DNA from: Cinnamomum chago
Lineage: Eukaryota > Streptophyta > Magnoliopsida > Laurales > Lauraceae
NCBI GenBank assembly: GCA_038049695.1
Contig: CP142451.1
Span: 42,791,001 to 42,855,000, forward strand
Direction: 5' to 3'
Length of the DNA: 64,000 nucleotides
Shown: in pieces, positions 21,932 to 33,944 of the stretch
Layout: every line of letters begins with the position of its first letter
How positions within the stretch are numbered: the first letter of the stretch is position 1
Program-made: the position numbers and the translations under genes
Notes under the pieces: generated by a model
What the model was told of the DNA's origin: nothing
Databases searched by the model: none
The model's input: the letters and a program-made list of their open reading frames with translations, nothing else

Positions 21932-22269
21932 TGTAACATCCCGAAATTTCAAAGTTGTAATTAGCTTAGTTAGTTGTGCTTTTAGCTAATTAAACTCGTT
22001 TATAAGCCAAGTAGGTCTGATTAATCATTAGGGTCGCGCGTGTGAAGTTGGGTTGAGATCGGATCCCATTTGGGTACAGTAGGGGTGTGTGTCGTTTTTT
22101 CTGGAGAGTTCAGAGGGCTTTTTAGTATTTTTCACTTTTCGAGATTTTGGCACCAATCGGGTAGATTACATAATTTCTCGGACTTTATCCTTCTGTTGCA
22201 TCTTGATTCGGACCCTCGAGCCCTACCCAACACCTGACCTGACTCGAACCCACCTAAGCTTATTTTATT

Positions 22270-23130
22270 AATTTCCCAAAGTCAAACCCCACCCCACCAA
22301 ACCTAATCCCATGTGAACCCACCTCATCATCTCACTCCCATCATACCCCACCCCCCTTTATCCCACGTGCAAGCCCCCACCCATTTCCCCTTTTTCTTTA
22401 CTAAGCCAAACCCCCCTCCCTTATTCTTCATTCACTCCTCAACACAGCAGCAACCCCCTCCTCATCTTCTCATCCCTCTCATTCTCCACTCCCTCTCTTC
22501 ACTTTCGTCGCTGCCCCACCGTCCCGGCATCATCACCGTCGCTGTCGGCGACCTCCACGTTCACCGCCAGCCACCACCGAACCCACCTACCCATCTCTCT
22601 CTCTCTTTCCTCATGTTTCCTTTCTTCTTTTCCTCCCTTGCTTCTCTCTTTCTTTCTCTGTTTCCTTTATTCCTTTTCTCTCTTCCTCACTCACCTCCCT
22701 ACCAACATGATGTACCCCCTTCCTCACCCTTCTCACCCATTCCACCATTCTCTCTCTGTTTCTTTATTTGTTTTTCTTTTCTCCCCCTTTCTGCCAACGT
22801 GGATTAGCCCCTCCTCACCCATTTCATTTCTCCTTTCTCTCTCTCTTTTCATTCTTTATCTCTTCCTCTCTCCACTCCACTCACTGTCAAAGTGAGTTGA
22901 CTTTCTTCCCTCCCAACTCACCTTGTCATCATCTCTCTCTAATTCTCTCCCATTCTGTCTTTTTTTCTTTCATTTTGTCTTCTTCAATCTTCTTTTCAAT
23001 GGACCAAATGACCCTCCATCACCACCAAATCAGTGGGCCACCAATCTAGTGGGCCCCATAACCTCTCCATCTCAATTTCAATCCCATCCCTCATTCTCTT
23101 TCTTTCAATCTCTCTCTCTCCCACCTCGCT
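22270..23130 (+). repeat. Low-complexity CT-rich tract in the G1 LTR
   Basis: Strongly pyrimidine-biased (TCTCTCTTTC, CCCACC runs). Open frames here are products of composition, with Pro/Ser/Phe/Leu only and no domain. Such CT-rich tracts often mark transcribed leaders in plant LTRs. Confidence 0.7.
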
Positions 23131-23239
23131 AGAAACGGACTACAAAGGTAGCCCCCAACCTCCGATCATCACCATCATCTCCGCGTGGACCCCGTGAGCA
23201 TCTCTTCCTTAATTTCAAGCCACCACTCCATGCAGTGTA

Positions 23240-23412
23240 TGCGGTTGACTGGCCAACTGGACCGGCTCAACCGGCCACACACAATCAGGCTCCCTGGACC
23301 TGATGAAAAACACTGTGCACTCCATTCGTTTACAACTTCCGGTCGACCGGACTGGGTCGGGTTGACGGGGTACTCTGCATGGGATGTCGACCGGCCAAGG
23401 GCTGGGTCGACC
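23240..23412 (+). promoter_or_regulatory. Palindromic word cluster of the G1 LTR (GGTCGACC words)
   Basis: GGTCGACC at 23341-23348 and 23405-23412, TGTCGACCGG near 23395, and decayed forms (GGTTGACT, GGCTCAACCGGCC, GGGTTGACGGGG). These are the words of the Sirevirus-like LTRs, here in a Gypsy LTR. Confidence 0.55.
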
Positions 23413-24106
23413 GAATGAACCGTGGCACCTTTTGGAAAAGGCCTTTTAGACCCTATCTTGGTTGGACTTAGGTGGAACTTCGGTTACCCTTTTTGGACTC
23501 ATTTGACTATATGTGAAGATGTTTTGAGCCGACATTCTTCACGGTTATTCCGGTTGCATCGGGTTTCAACCTAGCTCAATCTTGAACGGTACGGGACAAT
23601 GGGATACCCCCCTTTATATCTATGCATGAAGATTGGTTGTTTGGGTATCACGAACCCTACTTCCCTTCGTTGATTGAGTATGGTTGTACGATGCCTTGGG
23701 TTTAACATTGTACCTAGGATTGGATTGTCTATCGCTTCTAATTCCAGATTTTACCGTTTGGTACTTTTCTACATGCTATGTTCATGTTCCTTAACTTCGT
23801 TTGCTTTGTTTTGTTTTTGGGATTACTTGATGAACCTAGGTATTGAACTTAGGATCCCTTTTGATGTTCTGTTTGTTTTGATGATTAATGAAAGTGTTGA
23901 GGCTAGGTGGTTTTGATTGTAAAAGCTTGATGAGGACTACTTATGGTATTGACGTTTGAAGAAGCTTGCTTGATTGAACTTGACTTGATAATGGAAAGTA
24001 GTCTCTCTTTTGTTGATGAATCTTGTTCACACAAGAAAGCATAACCCCTCACTATTGCTTGTCTAGGGATCTTTGTGTCAGGCACCACTTAGTTGTATAT
24101 CGCCCA

Positions 24107-24130
24107 ACACAGATGGGGCACCATCTGTGT
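24107..24130. other. Perfect 10-bp dyad with 4-base centre
   Basis: ACACAGATGG at 24107-24116 and its inverse CCATCTGTGT at 24121-24130, separated by GGCA. It could be a protein-binding dyad or a hairpin in RNA. It lies 17 bases from the T3 insertion site. Confidence 0.6.
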
Positions 24131-24554
24131 GATGACCTTGATGAATGTCTGTGTAAGACCCCGACCCGAGTGATCTCGATTAGTATTAATTAAGTCATGT
24201 GTTAGTTCTAAGCGTGATTAGAGTATTGTGGTTAAGTTGGGATTAGAATAACTCTTTTATAGCTTTGGAAAATTTTGAGTGCCTTTATACTCAGTGGGAC
24301 CCTTTGGGGGTTCCTTTTGTGACTTTGCGTTTGCTTAGGGGATTTTCTGAGATTCCTGTGATTTGTATCTTAATCCCGTTTTACTTATCTCATTAATCTC
24401 TACAACTTTTATGTTGATCCCGTTCCAGTCCGGAACCCTGAAACCCAACTTTCCTAGCATTGAGGGTAAAACAGTCTTTTTACACTAAATCTGTATCCAA
24501 AAAAATTGATATTCCCGAAACCCTTGATATATATACTTTTTGGAAACTAGAAAT

Positions 24555-24660
24555 TTCGACGATCATTTTTCCTTTCTTCATCGAACTCATCTGAGATCCC
24601 AAAAGCTATGATTTCAGCCCCACAAGATTTCTTAGGGGTGACTCCCCACTTGTATATAAG
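24555..24660 (+). promoter_or_regulatory. T3 promoter region: 31-bp dyad and TATA box
   Basis: TTCGACGA (24555-24562) and TCATCGAA (24578-24585, one mismatch), then TATATAAG at 24653-24660. A CT-rich leader follows. Confidence 0.65.
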
Positions 24661-25502
24661 GAGACCTTTCTTCCTTTTCTCCTTTTCCAGCTCAAAAGCC
24701 ACCCAAGCTAGGGTTTTCTCTCTTCCTTTTCTCCCTCTTGTTTTTCCATCACCAAATCACCACCAACCTTGCAGAAATTGAGAAATGGAGGTCATCATCT
24801 CCTTCCTCACCATTAGAGCTCTTTATTGATACTATTTTTGGAGGAAACCTCCCATTCCAAGGTCCTCTCATTGAGCTATTCTTGCCCATTTGGAGACTCA
24901 CAAGTAAGCAACCCTCCCTATCTCTTAGATTTGTATTCTCCTAGCCTTAAGGAAGCCCCATTTTCATTATTAAAAGCTTTCTTTTTTTTGTCCCTTGTTT
25001 TGACCCTTTTAGGGTTTGTTTTTGGGGGTTTTTGTTTGTAGCTTGGATTCTTGGCTTGAAAGAGTGATTAGGGCTTGACTTGCTTGTTAGAGACCAAAGG
25101 CAAGTGGATGAATTGACACTATTAGTATTAAATGACTTGTATGAGAAATGCATATGATTTCACTATTTATTCTTAACTTGCATTGATTTTGAAATAAATG
25201 TTCATGTACCTTGTTAGCATGTTTAACTCTTTAAAATGTTGACATTTGTGGCTCTTCATTTATTTCTTGTTTATGGCTCAAATGAATGTTTGTGATTGGT
25301 GGTTTTCTCTTCTCTTATGTGGTTGAACATAGTTGAGAAGGAGGTGAATGGTTAGTTATTTGTGGAAGATTTGAGGGTGTTTTGAATGATGGTTGTAGGA
25401 GATTTTGAGCCTCCTAGTTTGATGTAGAAATGAGGCTTAAAGGAGGTGTAAGGAGAGGAAAAATGATAGAGTAGAATTATCCTCGGAAATCAGTTCTGGA
25501 CA

Positions 25503-25745
25503 GTTCGCTCAAGCGAACTTGATAGGTCGCTTGAGCGAACCCATCCAGTGGACAGTTCGCTCGAGCGAACCTTGGCTCGCTCGAGCAAACTCTCCTAGAA
25601 CTCATTCCAGAGAATGGTTAACTCGAGCGAAGTGAAATTTCACTCGAGCCAACCTGAACTGGATGAGTTCACTCAAACGAACCCAGCTTCGCTCGAGCGA
25701 ACCCTCCCAGAAAATCTTTCTAGAGAGTCCACCGCTCGAGCGAAC
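25503..25745 (+). promoter_or_regulatory. Palindromic word cluster of T3 (GCTCGAGC words)
   Basis: About nine words around TTCGCTCGAGCGAA, several perfect (for example near 25555-25570 and 25688-25703), others differing by single bases (CTCAAGCG, CTCGAGCC, CTCAAACG). Spacers are unique. T5 and T6 carry the same word. Confidence 0.7.
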
Positions 25746-26697
25746 TTGACACTGTTCATCTGGGGGCTATGTTGGAGCAATAAGGTGATGTTTAAATGTT
25801 GGGGATAGGTTTGTTGGGTGCCTATCAGCATGGGGGGATTTATAATCGGAATATATAGAGCCCATTTGCAAAAGGAACCACATCACGAAGATTCATTGAA
25901 TATTTTGGAATTCCCCCGAAGTATAAGGAGACCGAAATGTCCCCAAACTCAAGGAGTACCAAGTCTTTATTGATATTGACATACGGGATCCCTATTCACC
26001 TTAAACTAGTCTTGAACCCCGATACTTGTCTTGAGATTTCGAAAGTTCATTAGTATTTCATTGTTCTCGAATTTTATATGCATTCCCAGAAATATTGAAA
26101 TTGCAATTGTAGCATTTTTGCTAGCCTTGATGTGCATTCTCGAAATGTAATGATAATTGTGCTTTTGAGCACCCCTGTCCCGCCCGTTTATGTACTTGCA
26201 CTTGACAGATTTTATACATGTCCCGATTTCTATTACTTGACCTATGAGTCAACACCACTAAGCTTGGATAACCTTGTTGGTCTGATCCACCGACTTGGAG
26301 ATCCCCCTCTTGTCCCGCCAGTTACAGTTTGGATCTCGTTACCCGGTTATTACCGTTGTCTTGTCCCGATACCCCGGATTGCTACCGTGGTTCCCGATGC
26401 CCGGCTAGCTACCGTGGTCATGTCCCGTATTACTATAAGTATATGTATATTTCGTTGAATCTCCTCACTTCGTGTGACTGAGATCAACACCTCGATATGC
26501 TCTTGTCACTTCGGTGATAGAGGACTTAGCTTTGTGTGGTTGCCATCTTGCTTGTTCCTGATTCCTTGGTTACCTTTACATGCTTTTATATTGCATACTT
26601 GTTTTGAATAAATGTTTATTCCTTTCATAGAAATATTTGTTCAAATAGGTTTAAGTGTTTTTCCAAGGTAAATTTAATTATTGTTATTTTGTTTTAT

Positions 26698-26840
26698 CCT
26701 TTCACCCACCTGCCAAACCGTTGTGTTTGACCCACTCTTGGTACTCAAGTCCAATTGCCGGTTATCTTGAGGAGGAGCCTGAGGAGGTGGTCGGTGAACC
26801 GCAACACTTAGTTGAGTGGCATGCTGATAATGTCATCTAG
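26698..26840 (+). other. Conserved short reading frame near the 3' end of T3
   Basis: Open frame reading HPPAKP..LTH.WYS.P..G then LEEEPEE, GEP, VEW and DNVI before a TAG stop. T5 (33806-33944), T4 (54180-54312, minus) and partly T7 (58448-58577) keep the same frame, length and ending DDVI or DDVM. Whether it is translated is unknown; a CAGGTCC-like splice-donor context is also conserved at its middle in several copies. Confidence 0.4.
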
Positions 26841-29800
26841 ATATTCGGTTACTCTAGTTGCGATACATTTTGGGGATCGTGATTAACCATTCTTTTGGGT
26901 TATTATTTTGAGGTGTATTGACCTTTGTTGGCCTTTATTCTTTTGGGGAGTGAAAAACTAATTGATCTCTTATATAAACTTTAACGTTACTTTTGGGAAA
27001 GTACTAATGATCATTGCTCACTTTGATATTCTGTTATATAAATGTGTTATTAGTCTTGCTATTTTGGATATGATTATGTGAAATAGATTTGCTACACGCT
27101 TCCACACTTAAACAAAATCTTTATGTGGTTATGATATCCTCACCGCGAACACCTGTGGGAAATCACACGCATGGGTAGTATTTTATTTTTGTAGACCCGT
27201 GTACGCATTGTATGTTATGGCATCATCTTTCTATCTATTCCATCCTTAATAAGTCCCGATCCCGGATTAGGCCCATAGACCCGGTCCGGGGTCGTGACAG
27301 TCTGTGCAGTACGACTTTTTATATTTTAGATGGATGTGCACATCTTGAACACTTGACTTGATGACTACAGTTTCAAGACAAGTACATTCCCTCTTATGTC
27401 AAGAGACAGAAGGCTATTGAGTTTCAGCAGCTCAAGCAAGGTAGCATGACAGTGTTGGATTATGTCACCAAATTTGAGAGATTGGCGAGGTATGCCACCG
27501 AGTTGATTGACACAGAAAGGAAGAAGATAACTAAGTTCTTAGAAGGGTTGAATCCGATTATTATGAGGGATGTCATAGGAGTAGTGCCTCCAGCTACATA
27601 TGATGAGGCAGTCAAGCGGGCTTATACTTTTGAGGATATTAATAATATGATTGTTCAGGACAGGAAGCAGCAGTATCAGCAGCAAAATCAGAGGCAACAA
27701 CAGGGCAAGAAGCCAAGGCAAGAGCAAGGCCATGTGAGGCAGGGTTGTGGACATTGTGGCAAGAATCATGAGACACACGAATGTCGTAAGGCCATGGGTG
27801 CCTGTTTCAAGTGTGGGGCTATGAATCATTCAATCAAGGATTGCCCACTACTCCAGAATCAGGGGAACAGGAACCAGCAGCAGAGACAAGTAGCTCCTCA
27901 GAATCAAGCACCAGTTCAGAATCAGATGAGACCACCTCAGCAGCAGCAGGCTAGGCAACCAGGACAGAATCAGAATGCTCGTCCTCCACAGCAGAACAGA
28001 CAGGGCCAAGGAAGGCAGAACCAAGTACCGAACAGACTACAGATGCATGGACGTTTGTACTATCTCAACCGTGCAGACGCTGAAGCTGCAGGAGACGTGG
28101 TAGAAGGTAAACTTCTTGTTTGTGGGGTAGAAGCCCAGATTTTGTTTGATCCTGGATCCACACATTCCTTTACATCTCCTAGTTTTGCTAAGTTGATTGA
28201 TGCACCATGTAGTGAGTTGGATTACATTTTGGTAGTGACCACTCCAGTAGGGAAACAAGTTGTGTGTAGAAACCATTACCCTAGTTGTACAGTGTTATTA
28301 GGAGATGTTAATCTACCGGCCAACCTCATAGTTTTGGACATGCATGATTTTGATGTCATTTTAGGCATGGATTGGTTAGAAGCATATCATGCCACCATGG
28401 ATTGTTTTAGTAAGACCATCACATTCAGATTCCAAGGACCACAGGCAGAGTTGATATTTCAGGGGAACAGGAGGACATCTCAGGCAGGGTTTATTTCAGT
28501 GTTGAAGGCAAGCAGATTAGTGCAGAGTGGGTGTCAGGCATTTATTGCGTTTATCACGGAGGATAAACAGTCCCAAGGGGTGGAGGATATCCCCATTGTG
28601 TGTGAATTTCCGGATGTTTTTCCAGAAGAAATCTCGGGTTTACCACCAATTAGAGAAGTTGAGTTCACAATTGAGCTCCTTCCAGGGACAGCTCCGATCT
28701 CGATTGCACCATACAGGATGGCTCCAGCAGAAATGGGTGAGCTAAAGCTCCAATTGCAAGACTTGTTGAGCAAAGGTTTTATTAGGCCAAGCGTTTCACC
28801 GTGGGGAGCACCGGTGTTATTTGTGAAGAAGAAGGATGGAAGCTTGAGAATGTGCATAGACTACCGGAAGTTGAACCATGTGACAGTGAAGAACAAGTAT
28901 CCTTTGCCAAGGATAGATGAATTGTTTGACCAATTGCAAGGAGCAGTCTATTTTTCCAAGATAGACTTGAGGTCAGGGTACCATCAGTTGAGAGTTAGAG
29001 ACTCAGATGTTCAGAAGACAGCCTTTAGAACAAGATATGGGCACTATGAGTTCTTAGTGATGCCCTTTGGTTTGACGAATGCACCAGCAGTCTTTATGGC
29101 TTTGATGAACAAGGTCTTTGCACCATATTTGGATCACTCTACGGTAGTGTTTATTGATGACGTCCTGGTATATTCCAAGAGTAAGAAGGAGCATGAAGAA
29201 CATTTGAGGACAGCGTTGCAGCTCTTGAGGGACAATCAGTTATATGCGAAACTCAGTAAGTGCGAATTCCGGTTAGAGCAAGTTGCTTTTCTAGGCCACA
29301 TCATCTCCAGAGAAGGTTTAGCAGTTGATCCAGCGAAGATAGAGGCAGTTGTTAGTTGGGTGAGGCCAAGCAGTGTGACAGAAATTAGAAGCTTCTTGGG
29401 GTTAGCAGGCTACTACAGAAGATTTGTCCAAGGTTTTTCGTCCATTGCAGCCCCGTTGACAAAATTGACTAGGAAGAATGTCCCATTTGTGTGGACCGAT
29501 CAGTGTGAAACCAGTTTCCAAGAGTTGAAAGGAAGGTTAACCACAGCCCCAATCCTTAAATTACCCTCGAGCAACGGCGGATTATTGTTTATACAGATGC
29601 TTCGAATGTGGGACTAGGTTGTGTATTGATGCAGGATGGCAAAGTGATTGCCTATGGATCGAGGCAGCTGAAGGACCATGAGAAGAATTATGCGACTCAC
29701 GACTTGGAGTTGGCAGCAGTTGTTTTCGCATTGAAGATGTGGAGACACTAGCTCTATGGAGAGAAATTTGAGGTCCATTCAGATCACAGAAGTCTACAGT

Positions 29801-31510
29801 ATTTGTTCTCTCAGAAAGATTTGAACATGAGGCAGAGGAGGTGGATGGAATATATCAAAGATTATGACTTTCCAATCAAGTATCATCCAGGCAAAGTGAA
29901 TGTGGTAGCTGATGCTTTGAGTAGGAAATCAGTGGCTATGGCCAATTTGAGAGAAATGGGTGTCTTACAGCAGTTTGAAGAGTTGGGTGTAGAAGTGCAA
30001 ACCCTTAGATTGGGTGCGATGTTAGCGAACATGACAGTTTCAGAACCTACCTTCATCCAGAAGATTAAGGAAAATCAGTTACAAGACCCAGACTTGGCCA
30101 AGATAGTGGAAGTTATTGCAGAACGCCCCGATTTCAAGATGGTGAATGGGATATTGTATTTTCGTGACCGGTTGTGTGTGCCGAATGTGGATGATTTGAA
30201 GAATGAGATAATGAACGAAGCTCACAGTACGAGATATTCTATGCATCCGGGTAGCACGAAGATGTACCACAATTTGAAGAATAGATTTTGGTGGAACAAT
30301 ATGAAAAGAGAGATAGCAGCTTTTGTGTCTCGTTGTCTAACTTGTCAGTTGATCAAGGCAGAGCATCATAAGCCTCCAGGTTTGTTACAGCCTTTGGAAA
30401 TTCCGGAGTGGAAATGGGAGCACATTACCATGGATTTCGTCTCCGGTTTGCCTAATACTAAGAAGGGAAATAATGCAATTTGGATCATTGTAGATCGTCT
30501 GACAAAGTCTGCTCACTTCATTCCGATGAAGACCGGGAATATGATGCATATGGCACCACTTGCGAAGTTATTTGTTGATGAGATTGTTAGTAAGCATGGT
30601 CAACCCGTCTCCATTACTTCAGATAAAGACAGTAGATTTGTTTCAAAGTTTTGGAAAACTCTTCATGAGTCGATGGGTACCAAGCTCCAGTTCAGCACAG
30701 CTTATCATCCTCAGACCGATGGTCAGTCAGAAAGGACGATACAGACTCTCGAAGACATGTTGCGTGCTTGTATATTGGATTTCAAGATTCAGTGGGATGA
30801 GTGCCTACCTCTTTGTGAATTTGCTTATAACAATAGTTACCACTCGAGCATTGGTATGGCACCTTTCGAGGCACTCTATGGTAGAAGATGCAGAACTCCG
30901 GTTTGCTGGGAAGAAGTCGGTGAACGTAGTTTCCATGGACCGACGATAGTTGGAGAGACAAGCGACAAAGTCAAGTTGATTCAGGAAAGGTTGAAGATCG
31001 TCCGAAGTAGGCAGAAGAGTTATGCAGATACTCGGCGAAGAGAATTACAGTTTCAGGTGGGTGACAAGGTGTTTTTGAAAGTCTCACCAACTAGGGGAAC
31101 CTTGAGGTTTGGACAGAAGGGCAAATTGTCTAGAAGGTTTATTGGTCCGTATGAGATTTTGAGCAAGATTGGAGATGTTGCTTATAGACTTGCGTTACCG
31201 CCGGAATTCTCCGGGGTACACAATGTTTTTCATGTTTCTATGCTCAAGAAGTATGTCTCTAGTCCTGCACACATTCTACAACATGAGCCTTTAGAGATTC
31301 GGGAAGATGCCTCGTATGTGGAAAGACCGATCAAGATCATTGACACCAAAGAGCAAGAATTGAGAAACCGGACTATTCATTGGGTCAAGGTACTTTGGGA
31401 AAATCACGAGCCAGAGGAAGCCACCTGGGAATTGAGAGAGCAAGTGCAAAGGAAGTATCCACAGCTTTTACCAGAGGTAATTGTTTGATTTATTTGGTGG
31501 ACCAAATATC

Positions 31511-31525
31511 CTAAGGGGTGGAGGA
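31511..31525 (+). other. Polypurine tract of the Tekay element
   Basis: CTAAGGGGTGGAGGA immediately before the LTR start TGTTAGACCCCG. Confidence 0.75.
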
Positions 31526-31926
31526 TGTTAGACCCCGACCCAGACCAATTCGATTAGTGTGTGATTAGTGTGTGTTTAGTCCTAAGTGAGTTTAGTGGTT
31601 GTTGGGTTAGAAATGATTAGTTTGGTCTTGGACATAGCTTTGGAGATTTTGAGAACGTTTAGTATTAATTAGACACGCTCGGAAAGGTCCGAGTGCGCAT
31701 GTGAGCTTGGGAAGATCGTATTGTTTTCCGTGTGAGTGTGATTTTGATTTCATTTAAATGATCTTTTGATGTGTTACAACTTTCGTTTTAAGGCCATTCG
31801 TGTTTGAAGCCCAAAAACCCATGTTTTGGCCCAAAGAGGGTAAAATTGCCTTTTATGCACAAATCTGGACACAATTTTCGAGATCTCAAAACCATGTCAA
31901 AAATATACTTTTTGGAAACTAGATAT

Positions 31927-31957
31927 TTCGACGATCATTTTATCCTTCTTCGTCGAA
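31927..31957 (+). promoter_or_regulatory. 31-bp dyad of T5
   Basis: TTCGACGA...TCGTCGAA, perfect 8-base arms with a 15-base centre. The TATA position about 75 bases on reads AGCTTAAG here and is weak. Confidence 0.55.
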
Positions 31958-32737
31958 GTCATCCGAGGCCCGCAAGATCGTGTTTGAGTCACTTCAAGAT
32001 TCAAGTCAATGGGACCCATTTCCATAGCTTAAGTCCCTTCTCCCTCTCATTTCATTCATTTCCCCATTCTCTGCAATTTTTCTGAAGTTAGGACAAGGAA
32101 ACCCTTTCTCTCTTCTTCTCCATTCCCTTGCATGCTTTGGTTGGAGAACTCCAAATAGAATTCCAAGCTCTTCATCTTCTTCCTTCCCTTGCAAGCTCTC
32201 TATCCATACAAGTTCTTGGAGCTTCTTTTGGGACAAGCTCTACATCTCCTCTCTTCTTTCTTGTTTGGCCATTGTTAGGTACGAGCTTCAATCCTTGTAT
32301 TTCATGAAGTCTTTTGGTTCCTTGAAGAGCATGTTTTCCATGTTTGCAAACCCTTTGGTAAAATGGTTCCTTGTTTTCAAGATTTGGTGATTTGTGTGGT
32401 TTTTCTCTTGGGTTCTTGTAGTGTGGGATTAGCTTGAGGAAGTTCTTGAAGAATAGTATTGTTAGCTTTGGTCAAAGCAAGTGATCTTTATAGGCTTCAT
32501 GTGCATTGTATTTTGATTCTATTGTGTTTTAGAAATTGTGCATATGATTTGTCTACAAGTTTTATGATTTCATTTTTCTTGATTTAGATGTGTGGATGGT
32601 GAGAAATGAACCCTTGGTGAGCATGGAGGCTCAAGGGATGCTATGTGATTGATTGTTGAGAAGAAGGGGAAGAAAGTGGCAAAAGTTGTGAAATAGGAAG
32701 GAGATTTCTGCACTCAGCGAGCTCAGGCAGCAGCCTG

Positions 32738-32946
32738 TTCGCTCGAGCGACCCCTGGGTCCGCTCGAGCGAACAAGCCACTGTCTGTTATGGAACGAGAC
32801 AGAGAGTCGTTCATTCGAACGCATTTTATTATCCGCTCGAGCCAACATTCGCTCGAGCGAACGGTCTACGCCTTGTAATGTTCGCTCGAACGAACGGTCT
32901 CGCTCGAGCGAAGTGTCATCAACGTGGCAGGTCCGCTCGAGCGAAC
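32738..32946 (+). promoter_or_regulatory. Palindromic word cluster of T5 (GCTCGAGC words)
   Basis: About seven words around TTCGCTCGAGCGAA, some perfect, some decayed (CTCGAACG, CTCGAGCC). It lies in the transcribed half of the LTR. Confidence 0.65.
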
Positions 32947-33805
32947 CTGCCAGATTCAGGAAGATGAGTTTTTTTCCATTTTGTGTATTTTTCTTGAGGG
33001 TTGAAAACTAGACTATGTTAAGGGCTTTGGCTTGACATTGTGTAAATGGAACTTCGAAATGCAACCCAACTTCGGGGACACCAATTCTTGTATATTCTGA
33101 CATTTGGAGTTTCAATTACACAAAGGTCAATTAGTAGCCTTAGCACATGCTTGTCAGATTTCGTGTTTGAATTCCGTTTTGGTACGATAAGTACCCTCGT
33201 GTACTAGTTTTGGAATTTCAAGTATAAGCTTGTTTTGAAGTTTTGTTTCAAGAAAAAGGGGATCACTTCCTAAGCGTGTTATGCATAATTATTATACCTC
33301 TTGCTAGTCGTGTTCGTCGTGTTTTGATAAGTGATTTCCCCCTTTTTATCTCGACATGCTTTGATCGTGTTTCACGTGTTTTGTGCATTCATGAATTAAG
33401 TAAACACCACTGAGCTTAGACTGCCCTTTCGGTTTGATCCACTGTCTGGGGGTCTTTAAACATGTGGACTGTCTGCAGACTGGTCGTGTATTTATTACAC
33501 ATCGTGCGTGTCCGGTTCCGCGGCCGGAATTCCCGTCTTTGTGGGAAATCGTGTCGTGCTTATATTATGTATATCGTGCTTGTCGTGCGTGCTTGCTCTT
33601 TTCATTATATAAATGATAGAGAAAGGATGGGCTCTTTGTGGATTGTAACTATTCATGATATATTATGTACTCATGCTAGTTTGTTTTGGTATCTCAGCTT
33701 TGTTCGTATTCTTGAAAATGTATTTCAGCTTTGATAGTACTTCATACCAAAGATTTGCTTACATGTTTTCTCTAAATGTTATTGTTCATGTCCATGCCTA
33801 CATTG

Positions 33806-33944
33806 ATTACCTGTCAAACCGTCGTGTTTGACCCTTGTTTATTGGTGCCCAGGTGCAGGAGACGTTGCCTTTGAGGAGGAGCGTCAGGAGGAGGCTTGTG
33901 AGCCAACCCCTGTGAGAGAGTGGCAGCCCGACGATGTCATTTAG
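33806..33944 (+). other. Conserved short reading frame in T5
   Basis: Same frame as in T3: YWC.G...A then FEEERQEE, CEP, VREW and PDDVI before TAG. The segment from the EEE to the stop is 24 codons in T3, T4 and T5. Confidence 0.4.

Larger units (their letters stand above)
15884..24146 (+). mobile_element. Old Ty3/Gypsy element G1 (chromovirus-like), eroded, split by T1
   Basis: Pieces of pol in plus orientation: a reverse transcriptase remnant before T1 (about 15890-16157, matching the KPSVSP region and, nearer T1, the LTKLTRK region of the Tekay copy at 28.8-29.5 kb), RNase H and integrase-side remnants after it (21131-21900), a polypurine tract at about 21916-21931 and an LTR starting TGTAACATCCCG at 21932. 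The coding part is degraded by many changes, far older than the Tekay copy next to it. The Tat-like element interrupts it on the left. Confidence 0.6.
21932..24146 (+). mobile_element. 3' LTR of G1
   Basis: It begins TGTAACATCCCG after the polypurine tract. It holds a long CT- and CCACC-rich tract (about 22270-23130, no gene despite long open frames), palindromic words (23240-23412) and a dyad at 24107-24130. T3 interrupts it or its flank at 24147; sequence up to about 27370 may continue it, but I could not fix its end. Confidence 0.5.
24152..27299 (+). mobile_element. Solo LTR T3, Tekay-like
   Basis: A 3148-bp TG...CA unit, TGTAAGACCCCGACCC at 24152 to ...GGTCGTGACA at 27299, with a perfect TSD GTCTG (24147-24151 and 27300-27304). 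In order: 31-bp dyad (24555-24585), TATATAAG (24653-24660), palindromic GCTCGAGC words (25503-25745), the TAAGCTTGG / CACCGACTTGG block (26260-26310), the ACCGGGTATCGGG pair, a conserved short reading frame (26698-26840) and the end block CCTCACCGCG...CCTGTGGGAAA. No interior. T4 is close kin. Confidence 0.87.

Noticed and set aside
22313-22807. Open frame of 164 codons rich in Pro, Ser and Phe
   Set aside because: It lies in a CT-rich tract of the G1 LTR; all three forward frames are open there, as expected from composition.
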